This document shows positions 12,701-27,344 of a stretch of 64,000 bases of DNA, one piece after another. This DNA is from Dallia pectoralis (taxonomy: Eukaryota; Chordata; Actinopteri; Esociformes; Umbridae), in contig CM055740.1 of NCBI GenBank assembly GCA_029465975.1, positions 2,047,267 through 2,111,266 of the forward strand. Reading direction: 5' to 3'. Every line of letters starts with the position of its first letter. Position 1 is the stretch's first letter. The translations under genes were made by a program, and so were the position numbers. The notes beneath the pieces were generated by a model that was given only the letters and a program-made list of their open reading frames with translations, did not search any database and was not told the DNA's origin.

Positions 12701-15700
12701 AACATAGACCAGGCTGGAGTAGAGCACAAACAGAACATAGACCAGGCTGGAGTAGAGCACTAACAGAACATAGACCAGGCTGGAGTAGAGCACAAACAGA
12801 ACATAGACCAGGCTGGAGTAGAGCACTAACAGAACATAGACCAGGCTGGAGTAGAGCACAAACAGAACATAGACCAGGCTGGAGTAGAGCACTAACAGAA
12901 CATAGACCAGGCTGGAGTAGAGCACAAACAGAACATAGACCAGGCTGGAGTAGAGCACAAACAGAACATAGAACACGTTTTACACTTTAGTTTAACCCTC
13001 TAGTTTAAGTGTTTAGTTTAACCGTTTAGTTTAACCGTTTAGTTTAACCTTACCCATTTTAGACTTGCCGTCCTCATACTTGGTGCGTTGGAGAACATGA
13101 TACACTATTCTGCTTCTGGTGGAGTTGGAGAAGAACGTCTCTCTGTTGTTGATGGTAAAACTGAGAAAGTAAGGTGAAACAAACAGTCAACATTATTAAG
13201 ATTAGGGATGAATCAACAAGAAAATGATATTTTGGTAGTTTAAAACAGCATTTGAGCTGGAGTTTTCAAGTTAAAAACGACAGTTGGGTGTGTGTGTAGA
13301 TGTGTGTGTGTGTGTGAGGACAAATCATAATGCAGAACAGATCATCCAGTAATCAATACATTGGTTAAAGAGTTGGATCACATACTGGTGCATTCGTGCC
13401 CTGCTGAACGGGGCTGTGTAACAGTCTGTCTCCTCCAGGTCGGGTAACGCCTCTTTGTCCAGTTTCATTGGGTTCCTGGGTAACCAGCTCTTTATCTGTT
13501 GACAGCGCAGATGAAACCGACTACAGAGAGATAGAGGGAGGGAAAAAGAGAAGGGAGAAAGAGGTAGAGAGAGTGAGGGAATGAGAGGCAGACAGAGGGA
13601 GAGAAACAGAGAGGGAGAGAGAGGAGAGAAACAGAGGGGGGGAGGAGAGAGACAGAGAGGGGAGAGAGGAGAGAAACAGAGGGGGAGAGAGGAGAGAGAA
13701 ACAGAGAGAGGGAGAGAGAGAGACAAAAGACAAAGAGAGGGACAGAATGAGAGGGATGAGAAAAGAAGGGAAACGGGAGAGTGGCGGACAGAGGGAGAGA
13801 GAGAGAAAGACAGAGAGAGGGAGAGAGAGAGAGAGAGACAGAGAGAGGGAGAGAGAGAGGGAGAGAGAGAGACAGAGAGAGAGGGAGAGAGAGAGAGGGA
13901 GAGGGAGAGAGAGAGACAGAGAGAGAGAGAGGGAGTGACACTGAAACACAGGACCAACACAGCAGAGATCCACCACACATTGTTGTTTATATTCTAGGAG
14001 CTTTACACGGCAGATGGAACAGAAAGACAACAGATTAATTTACCCGGATTAGACATGACATACTGATGAACACAAAATGTCAAAGAGAAAAAGAAATATA
14101 GCAATTGTTCTGAATAAATTACTAATACAAAAAAGAAAAGGGGTGAATTCTTTGTGAGCCACTCTATGATACAGGGAAACATCTAAGATCATGAAGAAGA
14201 CCACTAGAAATTAGACCACAGGAAATGATCATCCAGAGATATTTCACATATAATTTTGTCAGTCAACTGAAGCGACAACTCAATTTAATTAGAACTATAA
14301 GTAAAGAGAATTTCAAGCCAACGGTTTGGTTTGTGTTTAGCCTGTTCTTCAGAAACAACAGTTTGGTTTGTGTAACTGTATATTTTTTGGATACAGACAC
14401 TTTGTACTTTATCCAGTGTGACTCACTGGACTTAACAACCTCAGTCTGAACATTTATAAACACAACAGGAACATTTAAGCGGTGCTAATCAATCCAGAAT
14501 TAATATTCCAGGGGCCGAGTATCTTAGCAACAGTTTGACCCAGTCACCCTGTGGTCCTGTTTGTCAGTCTCACTAAAGCACTGTGATAAAGACAACCTTT
14601 GTTTTCTCAGACACTTTGTGATGTGTGTTGGAACAGTGTGAGGCCATATTACGTCATGTGTCATATGTCTATAAGCTATGACCGCCTCTTAGAATAACAG
14701 CCAGGTCGTCAGGTGCCAGTGACCTCTAACCTCTCAGTGGCAGAAGACAAAGCCACGCCTCCTGTCCGTGTCCATTCGCTTCTGTGTTTTCATCTTTGCT
14801 GTTTCGTCACAAATATGATATTATAATCTACTCTATTCCACGAAAATAAAAGCCAGAGCTTATTGTGTTGAGGACAAAGCCGCCCACTCTGTTTGTGTCT
14901 GTCTGCGTGGCTCGACCACAGACCACAGCACTTATACTAACCCACACTAACCCACCTCAACCGATTACCAATCATGTCTGCATCTCCATTTAACGCCCAG
15001 CGCTCTTTTGGTTCTGGTCACACCAGCTACTCTGAGTGCTGACAGTACTTTATATCAACACATCAGCGACACTCCAACCTTTTCCATTACAGCTTATCAA
15101 TCACTGTCAACAGCTGGACAGGAGGTGCGATGCAGGTAAATGACAATTACCCCGTTACAACTCCCTGATGGAGGATAATGGCTGCGTCCTGAAATAATAG
15201 CCAGAGTCGTCGTCTGCTAATGAATGAATGAGTTACTGGTACTGAATCTGCCTGCTGGTAAAGTACCACTGAATCTGCCTGTTGGTAGAAGACCTCTGAA
15301 TCTGCCTGCTGGTAGAAGACCTCTGAATCTGCCTGCTGGTAGAAGACCTCTGAATCTGCCTGCTGGTAGAAGACCTCTGAATCTGCCTGCTGGTAGAAGA
15401 CCTCTGAATCTGCCTGCTGGTAGAAGACCTCTGAATCTGCCTGCTGGTAGAAGACCTCTGAATCTGCCTGCTGGTAGAAGACCTCTGAATCTGCCTGCTG
15501 GTAGAAGACCTCTGAATCTGCCTGCTGGTAGAAGACCTCTGAATCTGCCTGCTGGTAGAAGACCTCTGCTGTGACAGAACTCATTTAGATATCACACAAA
15601 TCCACTCACCTGCCCATGGTCTTACTCTTCCAATCTGTGAAATAACATTTCTTTCTGAAAAACAAATAGCGATAATATTGTTATTTATTATTATTAATAT

Positions 15701-18700
15701 CGCTATAATATTGAACCGTGAATCCAGTGGATCGACTAATCAGGTCGTACGGCTTCTCGTAAGGAATAGGCAATGTAGCGGTTATAACCTGCGTAGGGAT
15801 GCATTATCCGGATCTTATGCTGCGTCATAATATGCATTATGAGTGTTCGTAGGATGGGATATTGTTACCTGAAGGGCATCCTGATGTTCATCTGCTCAGC
15901 ATATTTACAGAGTGTTTCCCAGGGAGCGTGAATCTTCACGAACATGATGTCCGTGTTGGTCAGCGAGGGCTGTGTAGGGGACAGAACGGTCAGTTAGCAT
16001 GTGACAATACGACAGGCTGGACAGCTAGCATGTAACAATACGACAGGCTGGACAGCTAGCATGTAACAATACGAAAGGCTGGTCAGCTAGCATGTGACAA
16101 TACGACAGGCTGGTCAGTTAGCATGTAACAATACGACAGGCTGGTCAGTTAGCATGTAACAATACGAAAGGCTGGTCAGCTAGCATGTGACAATACGACA
16201 GGCTGGTCAGTTAGCATGTAACAATACAACAGGCTGGTCAGTTAGCATGTAACAATACGACAGGCTGGTCAGTTAGCATGTAACAATACGACAGGCTGGA
16301 CAGCTAGCATGTAACAATACGACAGGCTGGTCAGTTAGCATGTAACAATACGAAAGGCTGGTCAGCTAGCATGTGACAATACGACAGGCTGGTCAGTTAG
16401 CATGTAACAATACAACAGGCTGGTCAGTTAGCATGTAACAATACGACAGGCTGGTCAGTTAGCATGTAACAATATGACAGGCTGGTCAGCTAGCATGTAA
16501 CAATACGACAGGCTGGTCAGTTAGCATGTGACAATATGACAGGCTGGACAGCTAGCATGTAAAAATACGACAGGCTGGTCAGCTAGCATGTGACAATACG
16601 ACAGGCTGGTCAGTTAGCATGTAACAATACGACAGCCTGGTCAGTTAGCATGTAACAATACGACAGGCTGGTCAGTTAGCATGTAACAATATGACAGGCT
16701 GGTCAGTTAGCATGTGACAATATGACAGGCTGGACAGCTAGCATGTAAAAATACGACAGGCTGGTCAGTTAGCATGTAACAATACGACAGGTTGGTCAGT
16801 TAGCATGTGACAATATGACAGGCTGGACAGCTAGCATGTAACAATACGACAGGCTGGTCAGCTAGCATGTAACAATACGACAGGCTGGTCAGTTAGCATG
16901 TAACAATACGACAGGCTGGTCAGTTAGCATGTAACAATATGACAGGCTGGTCAGTTAGCATATGACAATACGACAGGCTGGTCAGTTAGCATGTAACAAT
17001 ACGACAGGCTGGTCAGCTAGCATGTGACAATACGACAGGCTGGTCAGTTAGCATGTAACAATATGACAGGCTGGTCAGTTAGCATGTAACAATATGACAG
17101 GCTGGTCAACTAGCATGTAACAATACGACAGGCTGGTCAGTTAGCATGTAACAATACGACAGGCTGGTCAGTTAGCATGTGACAATACGACAGGCTGGTC
17201 AGCTAGCATGTAACAATACGACAGGCTGGTCAGCTAGCATGTAACAATACGACAGGCTGGTCAGTTAGCATGTAACAATACGACAGGCTGGTCAGTTAGC
17301 ATGTGACAATATGACAGGCTGGTCAGTTAGCATGTAACAATACGACAGGCTGGTCAGTTAGCATGTGACAATACGAGCACATGCTTAATGCTTCGGCACG
17401 ACTCAACGCATTTCGTGGTCTTCGACCACAAGATTTCCAATAAAAATAACATGAAATGCATTTTCCTATTTTACTGGAGAGGTTCCGTTTCCAGGCAGAT
17501 TTCAGCTGAAGCCTGAACACTGCGGATTCACTTTCAGCATCTCGGTAGTATCACATCATCATAATCATCGTCCTGACAACCATCATCAGTTTCATAATCA
17601 TAATTATCATCATCATCCTCAATTATCCCCATTTGTGTCAGCACCATTGTTGCCCCCTGCACAGCAAAAGCTGTATTATTTCCCAGGAATGCAGAAGGGA
17701 AGAGAACTTCTGTTGTGGATTGTGAGGTTTTTTCAGACGCCTTTATCAGCTCTAACTGAAAACAGACGCATTTCCTTCTGGTTGGGGTTAATTACACTGC
17801 TAGATGTCGGATTCCCAGCAATTTTTATAAACTGTCTAAACTCAAGCCCTTGGTATTCAGTAAATGTAACGTCATCCTCCTCATCACTGCAGGGACTTCA
17901 CCTCTTTCTCCAGCATGAGACCCTCTGCCCTCAGGTTCCTCTCGAAGGTAACTCTCTTTTCCACCAGAGGACTGGACTTCTTGTAAACCAGGATGTAATC
18001 GATCCTCTTTTTCCCGTCTCGGAACAGCAGGACAGACGGACGGCCCTGGTTGGATTCCTACGGGAACACCGGTAATACTTTATGTGAAGGGTATCTGCAC
18101 TAATCACAATCATAACCTCTACATAACACCTTCATAACCTCTACATAACACCTTCATAACCTCTACATAACACCTTCATAACCTCTACATAACACCTTCA
18201 TAACCTCTACATAACACCTTCATAACCTCTACATAACACCTTCATAACCTCTACATAACACCTTCATAACCTCTACATAACACCTTCATAACCTCTACAT
18301 AACACCTTCATAACCTCTACATAACACCTTCATAACCTCTACATAACACCTTCATAACCTCTACATAACATGTGTGTGTGTGTCAGTGTGTGTGTGTGTC
18401 AGTGTGTGTGTGTCAGTGTGTGTGTGTGTGTGTGTCAGTGTGTGTGTGTGTGTTTGTGTGTGCGTTTAAGCCGACATGTGACTATTTACACACGCGTGTG
18501 TTCATGTATGTGTGCTTGTCGTGGAACCTGAAGCGAGTCTGTGCGGGCTTCTAATCTGGCCCGGCTGGCAGGTTTCTGGATGAGGAACGACTCATCTGTC
18601 CGACCCGTCTCATACGCTGCGCTGGATTCGGACTCCTCCACATAATGGTCCTTCACAGCTTCTAGAAAACAAAGAAGGACATGGGTGGTAAATGGGCAGA

Positions 18701-21700
18701 GCCAGTAGTGGTGCTGGGACTGAACCATAACCTGGACCGCTCAGATGTAACTGAACCATAACCTGGACCGCTCAGATGTCACTGAACCATAACCTGGACC
18801 GCTCAGATGTCACTGAACCATAACCTGGACCGCTCAGATGTAACTGAACCATAACCTGGACCGCTCAGATGTCACTGAACCATAACCTGGACCGCTCAGA
18901 TGTAACTGAACCACCTGCTGGTTTATCAGTTTTCTATAATCCCCAATAGGATTTCGGTGGGGAGCTCATCTCTTTCATCCTCCATGACTGAATAGGTGCA
19001 GAGATCTACAGAGAATCCTCAATGGATATTGACATTATTAAGTCAGCCTTTCTCCCTAGAGAGTGGGATAGAAGTCCCCCCCGCGGGCTGTTACTGCAGT
19101 GTCACAGTACAATCATAATCTTCATCATAACCAATATCATCATAATCATCATTACCATAATCATCATCTTCATCACAACCGATATGATCATAATCATCAT
19201 CTTCATCATAACCGATATCATCATAATCATCATTACCATAATCATCATCTTCATCACAACCGATATGATCATAATCATCATCTTCATCATAACCGATATC
19301 ATCATAATCATCATTACCATAATCATCATCTTCATCACAACCGATATGATCATAATCATCATCTTCATCATAACCGATATTATCATAATCATCATTATCA
19401 TAATCATCATCTTCATCATAACCGATATTATCATAATCATCATTATCATCATCTTCATCATAACCGATATTATCATAATCATCATCTTCATCATAACCGA
19501 TATTATCATAATCATCATCTTCATCATAACCGATATTATCATAATCATCATCTTCATCATAACCGATATTATCATAATCATCATTATCATCATCTTCATC
19601 ATAACCGATATTATCATAATCATCATCTTCATCATAACCGATATGATCATCATCTTCATCGTACGCTTCATTATTAGCGTGTGTGTGTGTGGTCATGTGT
19701 GACAACCTAAAAACTGACTTGAGGGTTCATAACATGATAGATATCTCCCCCAACCCTCACCGACCTATAATCAGCATGTCAGGATGTGTCGGCACAGCCA
19801 TATCTGACTCTCCAACTGACTACCTGATGGACTGGTCAACTGACTTACCTGTCTTGGAGGAGATGAGTGTACAGGAGGTGCTGTGGCTGTGGGTTAGTGG
19901 CTGGCTCTGGGCCTGCAGCTGACAGTGGTCCTGACCCAAGACATGGTTCTGTAGCCAGGGGTTGGACAGCTGGCTCTGGGCCTGCAGCTGACAGTGGTCC
20001 TGACCCAAGACCTGGTTCTGTAGCCAGGGGTTGGACAGCTGTCTCTGGGCCTGCAGCCGAGGTGGAGTCTGTTCCTGGAGCTGGGGTTCTGACTGCAGGT
20101 GGTCCTGGATTTATGTAGGTAAGGAGAAACATCATGTTTTTTTGTATCTGGTACTTTGTGGGTCAAAACAGGGCTACTGTGTATCACTGCTAAATAGCTC
20201 TCTGGGTGCTACTACACTAACAGAATCACTGTATTATACCTTATCATGATCCCCCAGGATGCAATGCTCTTTATAGCATCTGTACCTGTGGGTGTGTCTG
20301 TACCTGTGGGTGTGTCTGTACCTGTGGGTGTGTCTGTACCTGTGTGTCTGTACCTGTGGTTGTGTCGGTACCTGTGGGTGTTTCTGTACTTGTGGGTGTG
20401 TCTGTACCTGTGTGTCTGTACCTGTGGGTGTGTCTGTACCTGTGGGTGTGTCTGTACATCTGGGTGTGTCTGTACATCTGGGTGTGTCTGTACCTGTGGG
20501 TGTGTCTGTACCTGTGGGTGTGTCTGTACCTGTGGGTGTGTCTGTACCTGCGTGTCTGTACCTGTGGGTGTGTCTGTACCTGTGGGTGTGTCTGTACCTG
20601 TGGGTGTGTCTGTACCTGTGTGTCTGTACCTGTGGTTGTGTCGGTACCTGTGGGTGTTTCTGTACTTGTGGGTGTGTCTGTACCTGTGTGTCTGTACCTG
20701 TGGGTGTGTCTGTACCTGTGGGTGTGTCTGTACATCTGGGTGTGTCTGTACATCTGGGTGTGTCTGTACCTGTGGGTGTGTCTGTACCTGTGGGTGTGTC
20801 TGTACCTGCGTGTCTGTACCTGTGGGTGTGTCACTGTGTCTGTACCTGTGGGTGTGTCTGGGGCTTGTCGTCCGGGCTGAGGGGCATGGACAGAAAATGG
20901 TTGAGGTTTTGTGGGTGTGTCTGACTCTGGGCCAGGCAGGGCAGGCTGCGACGGGACGGCTTCAGCGTCTTCTCCTTCAGGATCTCACTGATGCTGGTGT
21001 GCATGCCTGCAGTGGGAGGGACATAGAGATGAAGGGGGGGTGAAATAGAAGAGAGGGGAGGAGAGAGAGAGTGGGGAGAGAACAGAAAGAAACGGAGAGA
21101 CAGGGGGTAGGAAGAGAGAAAGATGAATTATCCAGTGTGACTGGAAAACGTGTTTTGTTGCCCTCCGTCATTTGCCTCCCTACAGGAGCATCCCAGGATG
21201 GGCTGCAGGCCTTCAATTGTTCAAGGGCAGTGTGACACTAACTGCCTAAAACCCCTTGGGCTTTTAAATTGGTACTTTCCAGTCTCGCTGGTCGGCTCTT
21301 TGAACCTTGAAGTTAGCCTCGCCCCTCTGAGGAGACAAGTTTACGTGTGTAGAGTGTTGTTTGTCATTTACACTATGAAATGTCCAACTTGTCTGTCCTA
21401 TGGTGACTGAGCTGTCCAAGCTGCTGCCAGTGGTACATATGTACTGCTGGAGCATGGGTTTGAATCTCCGGTACACATGTACTGCTGGAGCATGGGTTTG
21501 AATCTCTGGTACACATGTACTGCTGGAGCATGGGTTTGAATCTCTGGTACACATGTACTGCTGAAGCATGGGTTTGAATCTCTGGTACACATGTACTGCT
21601 GGAGCATGGGTTTGAATCTCTGGTACACATGTACTGCTGGAGCATGTGTTTGAATCTCTGGTACACATGTACTGCTGGAGCATGGGTTTGAATCTCTGGT

Positions 21701-24700
21701 ACACCTGTACTGCTGGAGCATGGGTTTGAACCTAGTCCGTACTTCAAAAACGCTGTTGTCTTTTCAGCCGAACGTTAATTACTTTTTGTCCAAGTTAATA
21801 ACTAAACGTTTATTTGGTCTGAAAGCCTCATGCATAATATAATTATCTTGGATGTTATTGGACATTACAGTCAGATGGTTATTCTGTCATCAATGAGATT
21901 AGTGAACGGAGGCATGCAACCCAAATGTACCTCTATCTCCTACATAGTGCACTAGTTCTGACCAGACCCGGAGGCAGCACCCTAGATGTACAGGAAACAG
22001 ACTGCTATTTGGAACACAGAGAACCCCACTCACAGCCTATTTCACCTAACACCGACAGACTGGGTGGGGGGTGTTGGAAGAGCTAATTAGAAATTGTAAA
22101 GAGATTAGTTTGTTAGATACGACCGTTGTAAATGAGACTGAACAACCCACACGCCCTTGGAATGGCAGTCCTTTCTCCTCTATTGGGTTCTGTACAACCG
22201 GGCCCTACAGCCCAAGAGTTCTGCACCTTTTATAGTGCGTGTTTTAGACCAGCACAGAAATGTGTGCTCTATGTTGAGCCGTAATGGCTACACATGATCT
22301 GGATTCAAATGGAGCCGTAATGGCTGCACATGATCTGGATTCAAATGGAGCTGTAATGGCTACACATGATCTGGATTCAAATGGGGCCATGATCTAGATT
22401 CAAACGGAGCCTTATTGGCTGCACATGATCTGGATTCAAATGGAGCTGTAATGGCTACACATGATCTAGATTCAAATGGAGCTGTAATGGCTACACATGA
22501 TCTGGATTCAAATGGGGCCATGATCTGGATTCAAATGGAGCCGTAATGGCTGCACATGATCTGGATTCAAATGGAGCTGTAATGGCTACACATGATCTGG
22601 ATTCAAATGGAGCTGTAATGGCTACACATGATCTGGATTCAAATGGGGCCATGATCTAGATTCAAACAGAGCCTTATTGGCTGCACATGATCTGGATTCA
22701 GATGGAGCTGTAATGGCTACACATGATCTGGATTCAAATGGAGCTGTAATGGCTACACATGAACTGGATTCAAATGGAGCTGTAATGGCTACACATGAAC
22801 TGGATTCAAATGGAGCTGTAATGGCTACACATGAACTGGATTCAAATGGGGCCATGATCTGGATTCAAATGGAGCTGTAATGGCTGCACATGATCTGGAT
22901 TCATATATTATCAGGGATTCTCTCTGAAACGTTCTGCCATACTCAGCATCACAGATGCATTGATGGGTTAGAATGGCTTAATGCTCCCTCTAACTCAATG
23001 AGTGCCTCATTCTACCAACACCCTGTTTATCTCTCCTGTTTCGTCTCTGGTTCCTGCCTCCCATCTCTTCCTCTCTACATCTTATCGTCCATCCCTTTAA
23101 TTCCCTCTTTCCCTGGGTTCGGAGTGCTGCTGCTGTGAGGACAGTTGCAATAAGTCATTTAAGTCTCAGCACATTAAGTTCACTGAGGTTTCCCCATCAT
23201 GCTGTTGGGAGAGAACATACTGTTGTAGAGATGCATGGCACCAGGCCCGGAGAGAGAGAATGGGAGAGAGGGAGTGAAAGAGAGAGAGAGAGAGGGAGTG
23301 AAAGAGAGAGAGAGGGAGTGAAGAGAGAGAGAGAGAGAGAGAAAGAGAGGGAGTGAAAGAGAGAGAGGGAGTGAAAGAGAAAGAGAGAGAGAGTGAAAGA
23401 GAGAGAGAGGGAGCTGGTACCCCTGTCTCATCCTGTCCTGCCTCAGCTTCTGTAGCAGTGAGCTCATCTGAGATAGGAGGCCAGAGAGGAAATTCCTTTT
23501 GGCATTCTATCCAATCAACACTGCTTGGTTGATCGGGCAACTTGATAAGAACCAGAACCGCATCAGATGTGCTTCAGCAGACCCGTATTTTCACACTGAC
23601 TGTTCTGGGAGTTGCTGCAGTAAAACAGGGCCTTGATCCAATGCTTATCACAAAGTGGAGGACAGCAATGAGTTGAAGGGAAAAAAGACAACATAAAACA
23701 GTACGTTCTGTATGTCAGATCCTTCTATGACTGGGAGAAGAATACGTTTTTATTCTTGGTAAAACCACAGATGACAGACTTGTCCGTAACAGTGATTAAT
23801 GCTAACTGTGAGAGGGCAAACCAACAGTAACTATGGCACTTTATCATTCTGTGCTGTGTGTGCACTCAGGCTTTGGCCGAGCGGCATTTCATCAGAAAAA
23901 AAACAATTAGCAATTAGCAACGCCTCTACCTGGTCAAGTCCTGAATCGGTAAGATGTGAAGAACCTAACCATGAAAGTGATTACTTAAATGAACAATACC
24001 GACTGATTATTGTGCATTTCCCAGTTTATTCAACTTTCTAGTGTTTCCTCGACTCGCACTTTTATCCACAAATACTGCCAGCCTTCCATTTGACCCACAT
24101 TATCGAGCTTCCAGACGGACCACGAGGACAGATGTGTTTATCCAGGCATAATACAGTGGCTTGGCAGTTCGTGTGGCCTAAATTACATTTGCATTGGCAT
24201 TTCTCAGCCCAACATCCATAGGCCGGTCATTTGTAAAGACTTGTTGAAAACGCTTCGTACAACAGTGACTACACAAGCCTGGTTTATATTTCCATGTTAA
24301 ATCTGTTAAATCTGTCCACGGATCAGTGAGTATGCAGACTGTGGTAAATCTGTTTCCACTTGTGTGTGTGCGTGTTAAACAGGACATGCCAGGATGTTAG
24401 CTCCTTTACTGTGTCTATAGGGAGATGACAAGGTGACTGTCAACTGGTTTACTGACCTATAGGGAGATGACAAGGTGACTGTCAACTGGTTTACTGACCT
24501 ATAGGGAGATGACAAGGTGACTGTTAACTGGTTTACTGACCTATAGGGAGATGACAAGGTGACTGTCAACTGGTTTACTGACCTATAGGGAGATGACAAG
24601 GTGACTGTCAACTGGTTTACTGACCTATAGGGAGATGACAAGGTGACTGTCAACTGGTTTACTGACCTATAGGGAGATGACAAGGTGACTGTCAACTGGT

Positions 24701-27313
24701 TTACTGACCTATAGGGAGATGACAAGGTGACTGTCAACTGGTTTACTGACCTATAGGGAGATGACAAGGTGACTGTCAACTGGTTTACTGACCTGAAGGG
24801 CTTTTAGATCTAAACCACAGTACTGAAACCATCACTGACCAATTAGTTAATACAGGCATAATATAAACGTTTTCTGTACTATAGTTGATTTTTTTTAAGG
24901 CGCTTAGAGACACATGTTGGTCTCTGAGATCAGGTTATCTCCTGGTTCTGACAGACGTCAGACAGACATAACTATGTACAAAAGGACTTTGTGTACAAAC
25001 TGAACCAATGTCTGTAACACGTATACATTTCCATGTCCCTTAAGGTTCAGTTTGGGGATCACAAATGTTTTCTATATATTTGACCTTTAGGTGATTTGTC
25101 AGCTATGCTTATTAATGCTGATGCTAATGATGCTAATGATGCTAATGATGCTAATGATGCTAAGGATTTTACACTTAGATCTATCTAAAACTGTGCATGT
25201 TATGTTAAAAGAATCTTGATATTATGATGCATTATCTCCCATGGTAATGCTAATATGATGCCTTATCTCCCATGGTAATGCTAATATGATGCCTTATATC
25301 TCATGGTAATGCTAATATGATGCCTTATATCTCATGGTAATGCTAATATGATGCCTTATATCTCATGGTAATGCTAATATGATGCCTTATATCTCACGCT
25401 AATGCTAATATGATGCCTTATCTCAAATGTTAATGCAATAATGATGCATTATCTCCCATGGTAATGCTAATATGATGCCTTATATCTCACGCTAATGCTA
25501 ATACAATGCCTTATCTCACATGTTAATGCAATAATGATGCATTATCTCCCATGGTAATGCTAATATGATGCCTTATCTCACATGGTAATGCTAATATGAT
25601 GCCTTATCTCACATGGTAATGCTAATATGATGCATTATCTCACATGTTAATGCAATAATGATGCCTTATCTCACATGGTAATGCTAATATGATGCCTTAT
25701 CTCCAATGTGAATGCAATAATGATGCAATATCTCCCATGGTAATGCTAATATGATGCCTTATCTCACATGGTAATGCTAATATGATGCCTTATCTCACAT
25801 GTTAATGCTAATATGATGCCTTATCTCACATGGTAATGCTAATATGATGCCTTATCTCCCATGTGAATGCAATAATGATGCATTATCTCCCATGGTAATG
25901 CTAATATGATGCCTTATCTCACATGTTAATGCTAATATGATGCCTTATCTCACATGGTAATGCTAATATGATGCCTTATCTCCCATGTGAATGCAATAAT
26001 GATGCATTATCTCCCATGGTAATGCTAATATGATGCCTTATCTCACATGTTAATGCTAATATGATGCCTTATCTCACATGGTAATGCTAATATGATGCCT
26101 TATCTCCCATGTGAATGCAATAATGATGCATTATCTCCCATTGTAATGCTAATATGATGCCATGATGCCTTATCTCACATGGTAATGCTAATATGATGCC
26201 TTATCTCACATGGTAATGCTAATATGATGCCTTATCTCACATGTTAATGCAATAATGATGCCTTATCTCACATGGTAATGCTAATATGATGCATTATTTC
26301 CCATGTGAATGCAATAATGATGCATTATCTCCCATGGTAATGCTAATATGATGCCTTATCTCACATGTTAATGCTAATATGATGCCTTATCTCACATGTT
26401 AATGCTAATATGATGCATTATCTCCCATGTGAATGCAATAATGATGCATTATCTCCCATGGTAATGCTTTTCTAGCACAAACATCAGAATGACATTAACA
26501 TTATTATGTACTTTCAGATGTAGAAAGTGCACATTCCATATACTTCTGTCACGGTGGAAACTGTTAATGGGGTGCACTTCCTGTTTCGGGTGATTGTTTT
26601 GTTGTTAGCACGGCTGGGACTTGTTAGCAATCACCAGGGCTATTTAGCACTCTAGTTTGGGTTTGCACTTTGCTTCTCATTATTTCAAGTCACATTAACG
26701 GAGTGGGTGAGTGTTTGTTGTGGTTTTCTGCACTGTTTAAATGTTTTTATAGTAAGACGTGATATTGCACACTTTTATTAATTGAGTATCTGTTTTCCGT
26801 TCCGTTTTTTTGTCTTTGGTTTTTCCCAAGTAGGCAAACAGAAGACCATCATTGAGTGTGCACTGTAGAAGGCCATATTATTGCAAGAACAGCTAAAATG
26901 AGCAAATGAGGCAAATGACAGACCATCATCAAAGGAAAGAGTGGCTATATTGAAGGATTGACAATATAAAATGTATAATGTTTAACCATTTTTGGTTACT
27001 ACATGACCCCATACAAGATATTTCATAGCTTTGACTGTACTACTATTTTACAATTTGTAAAATAATAAAATTAGAGAAAACCCTGTAAATGAGTAGGTGG
27101 GTCCCGTAGGTGGGTTCACAGGTATTGTATAACAAACACATTTAGACATTTAAAAATATGAATAATATATGATGTAACTCAATAGTCCATTATGCGTGTT
27201 TATTCAGATGGAACCATTACATTGTATAAGTGTATTATATATAATTAAAGGCTGCATCTAATGTGAAATCTAGAAAGATAAGAGTTCATCTGGTCTACTA
27301 ATGTGGGTGCGTG

Positions 27314-27344
<31 letters not shown>

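Noticed and set aside
12437..12990. Long open frames on both strands across the 33-bp array
   Set aside because: The unit is a multiple of three without stops, so frames stay open by arithmetic. It lies inside an ano3 intron and shows no splice or start support.
19022..19705. Ile-, His- or Asp-rich open frames over the ATC array
   Set aside because: Triplet repeat artefacts in an ano3 intron.
20246..21043. 265-aa plus-strand open frame rich in VPVGVS
   Set aside because: A shadow of the 18-bp array. The true coding signal here is ano3 exon 3 on the other strand.
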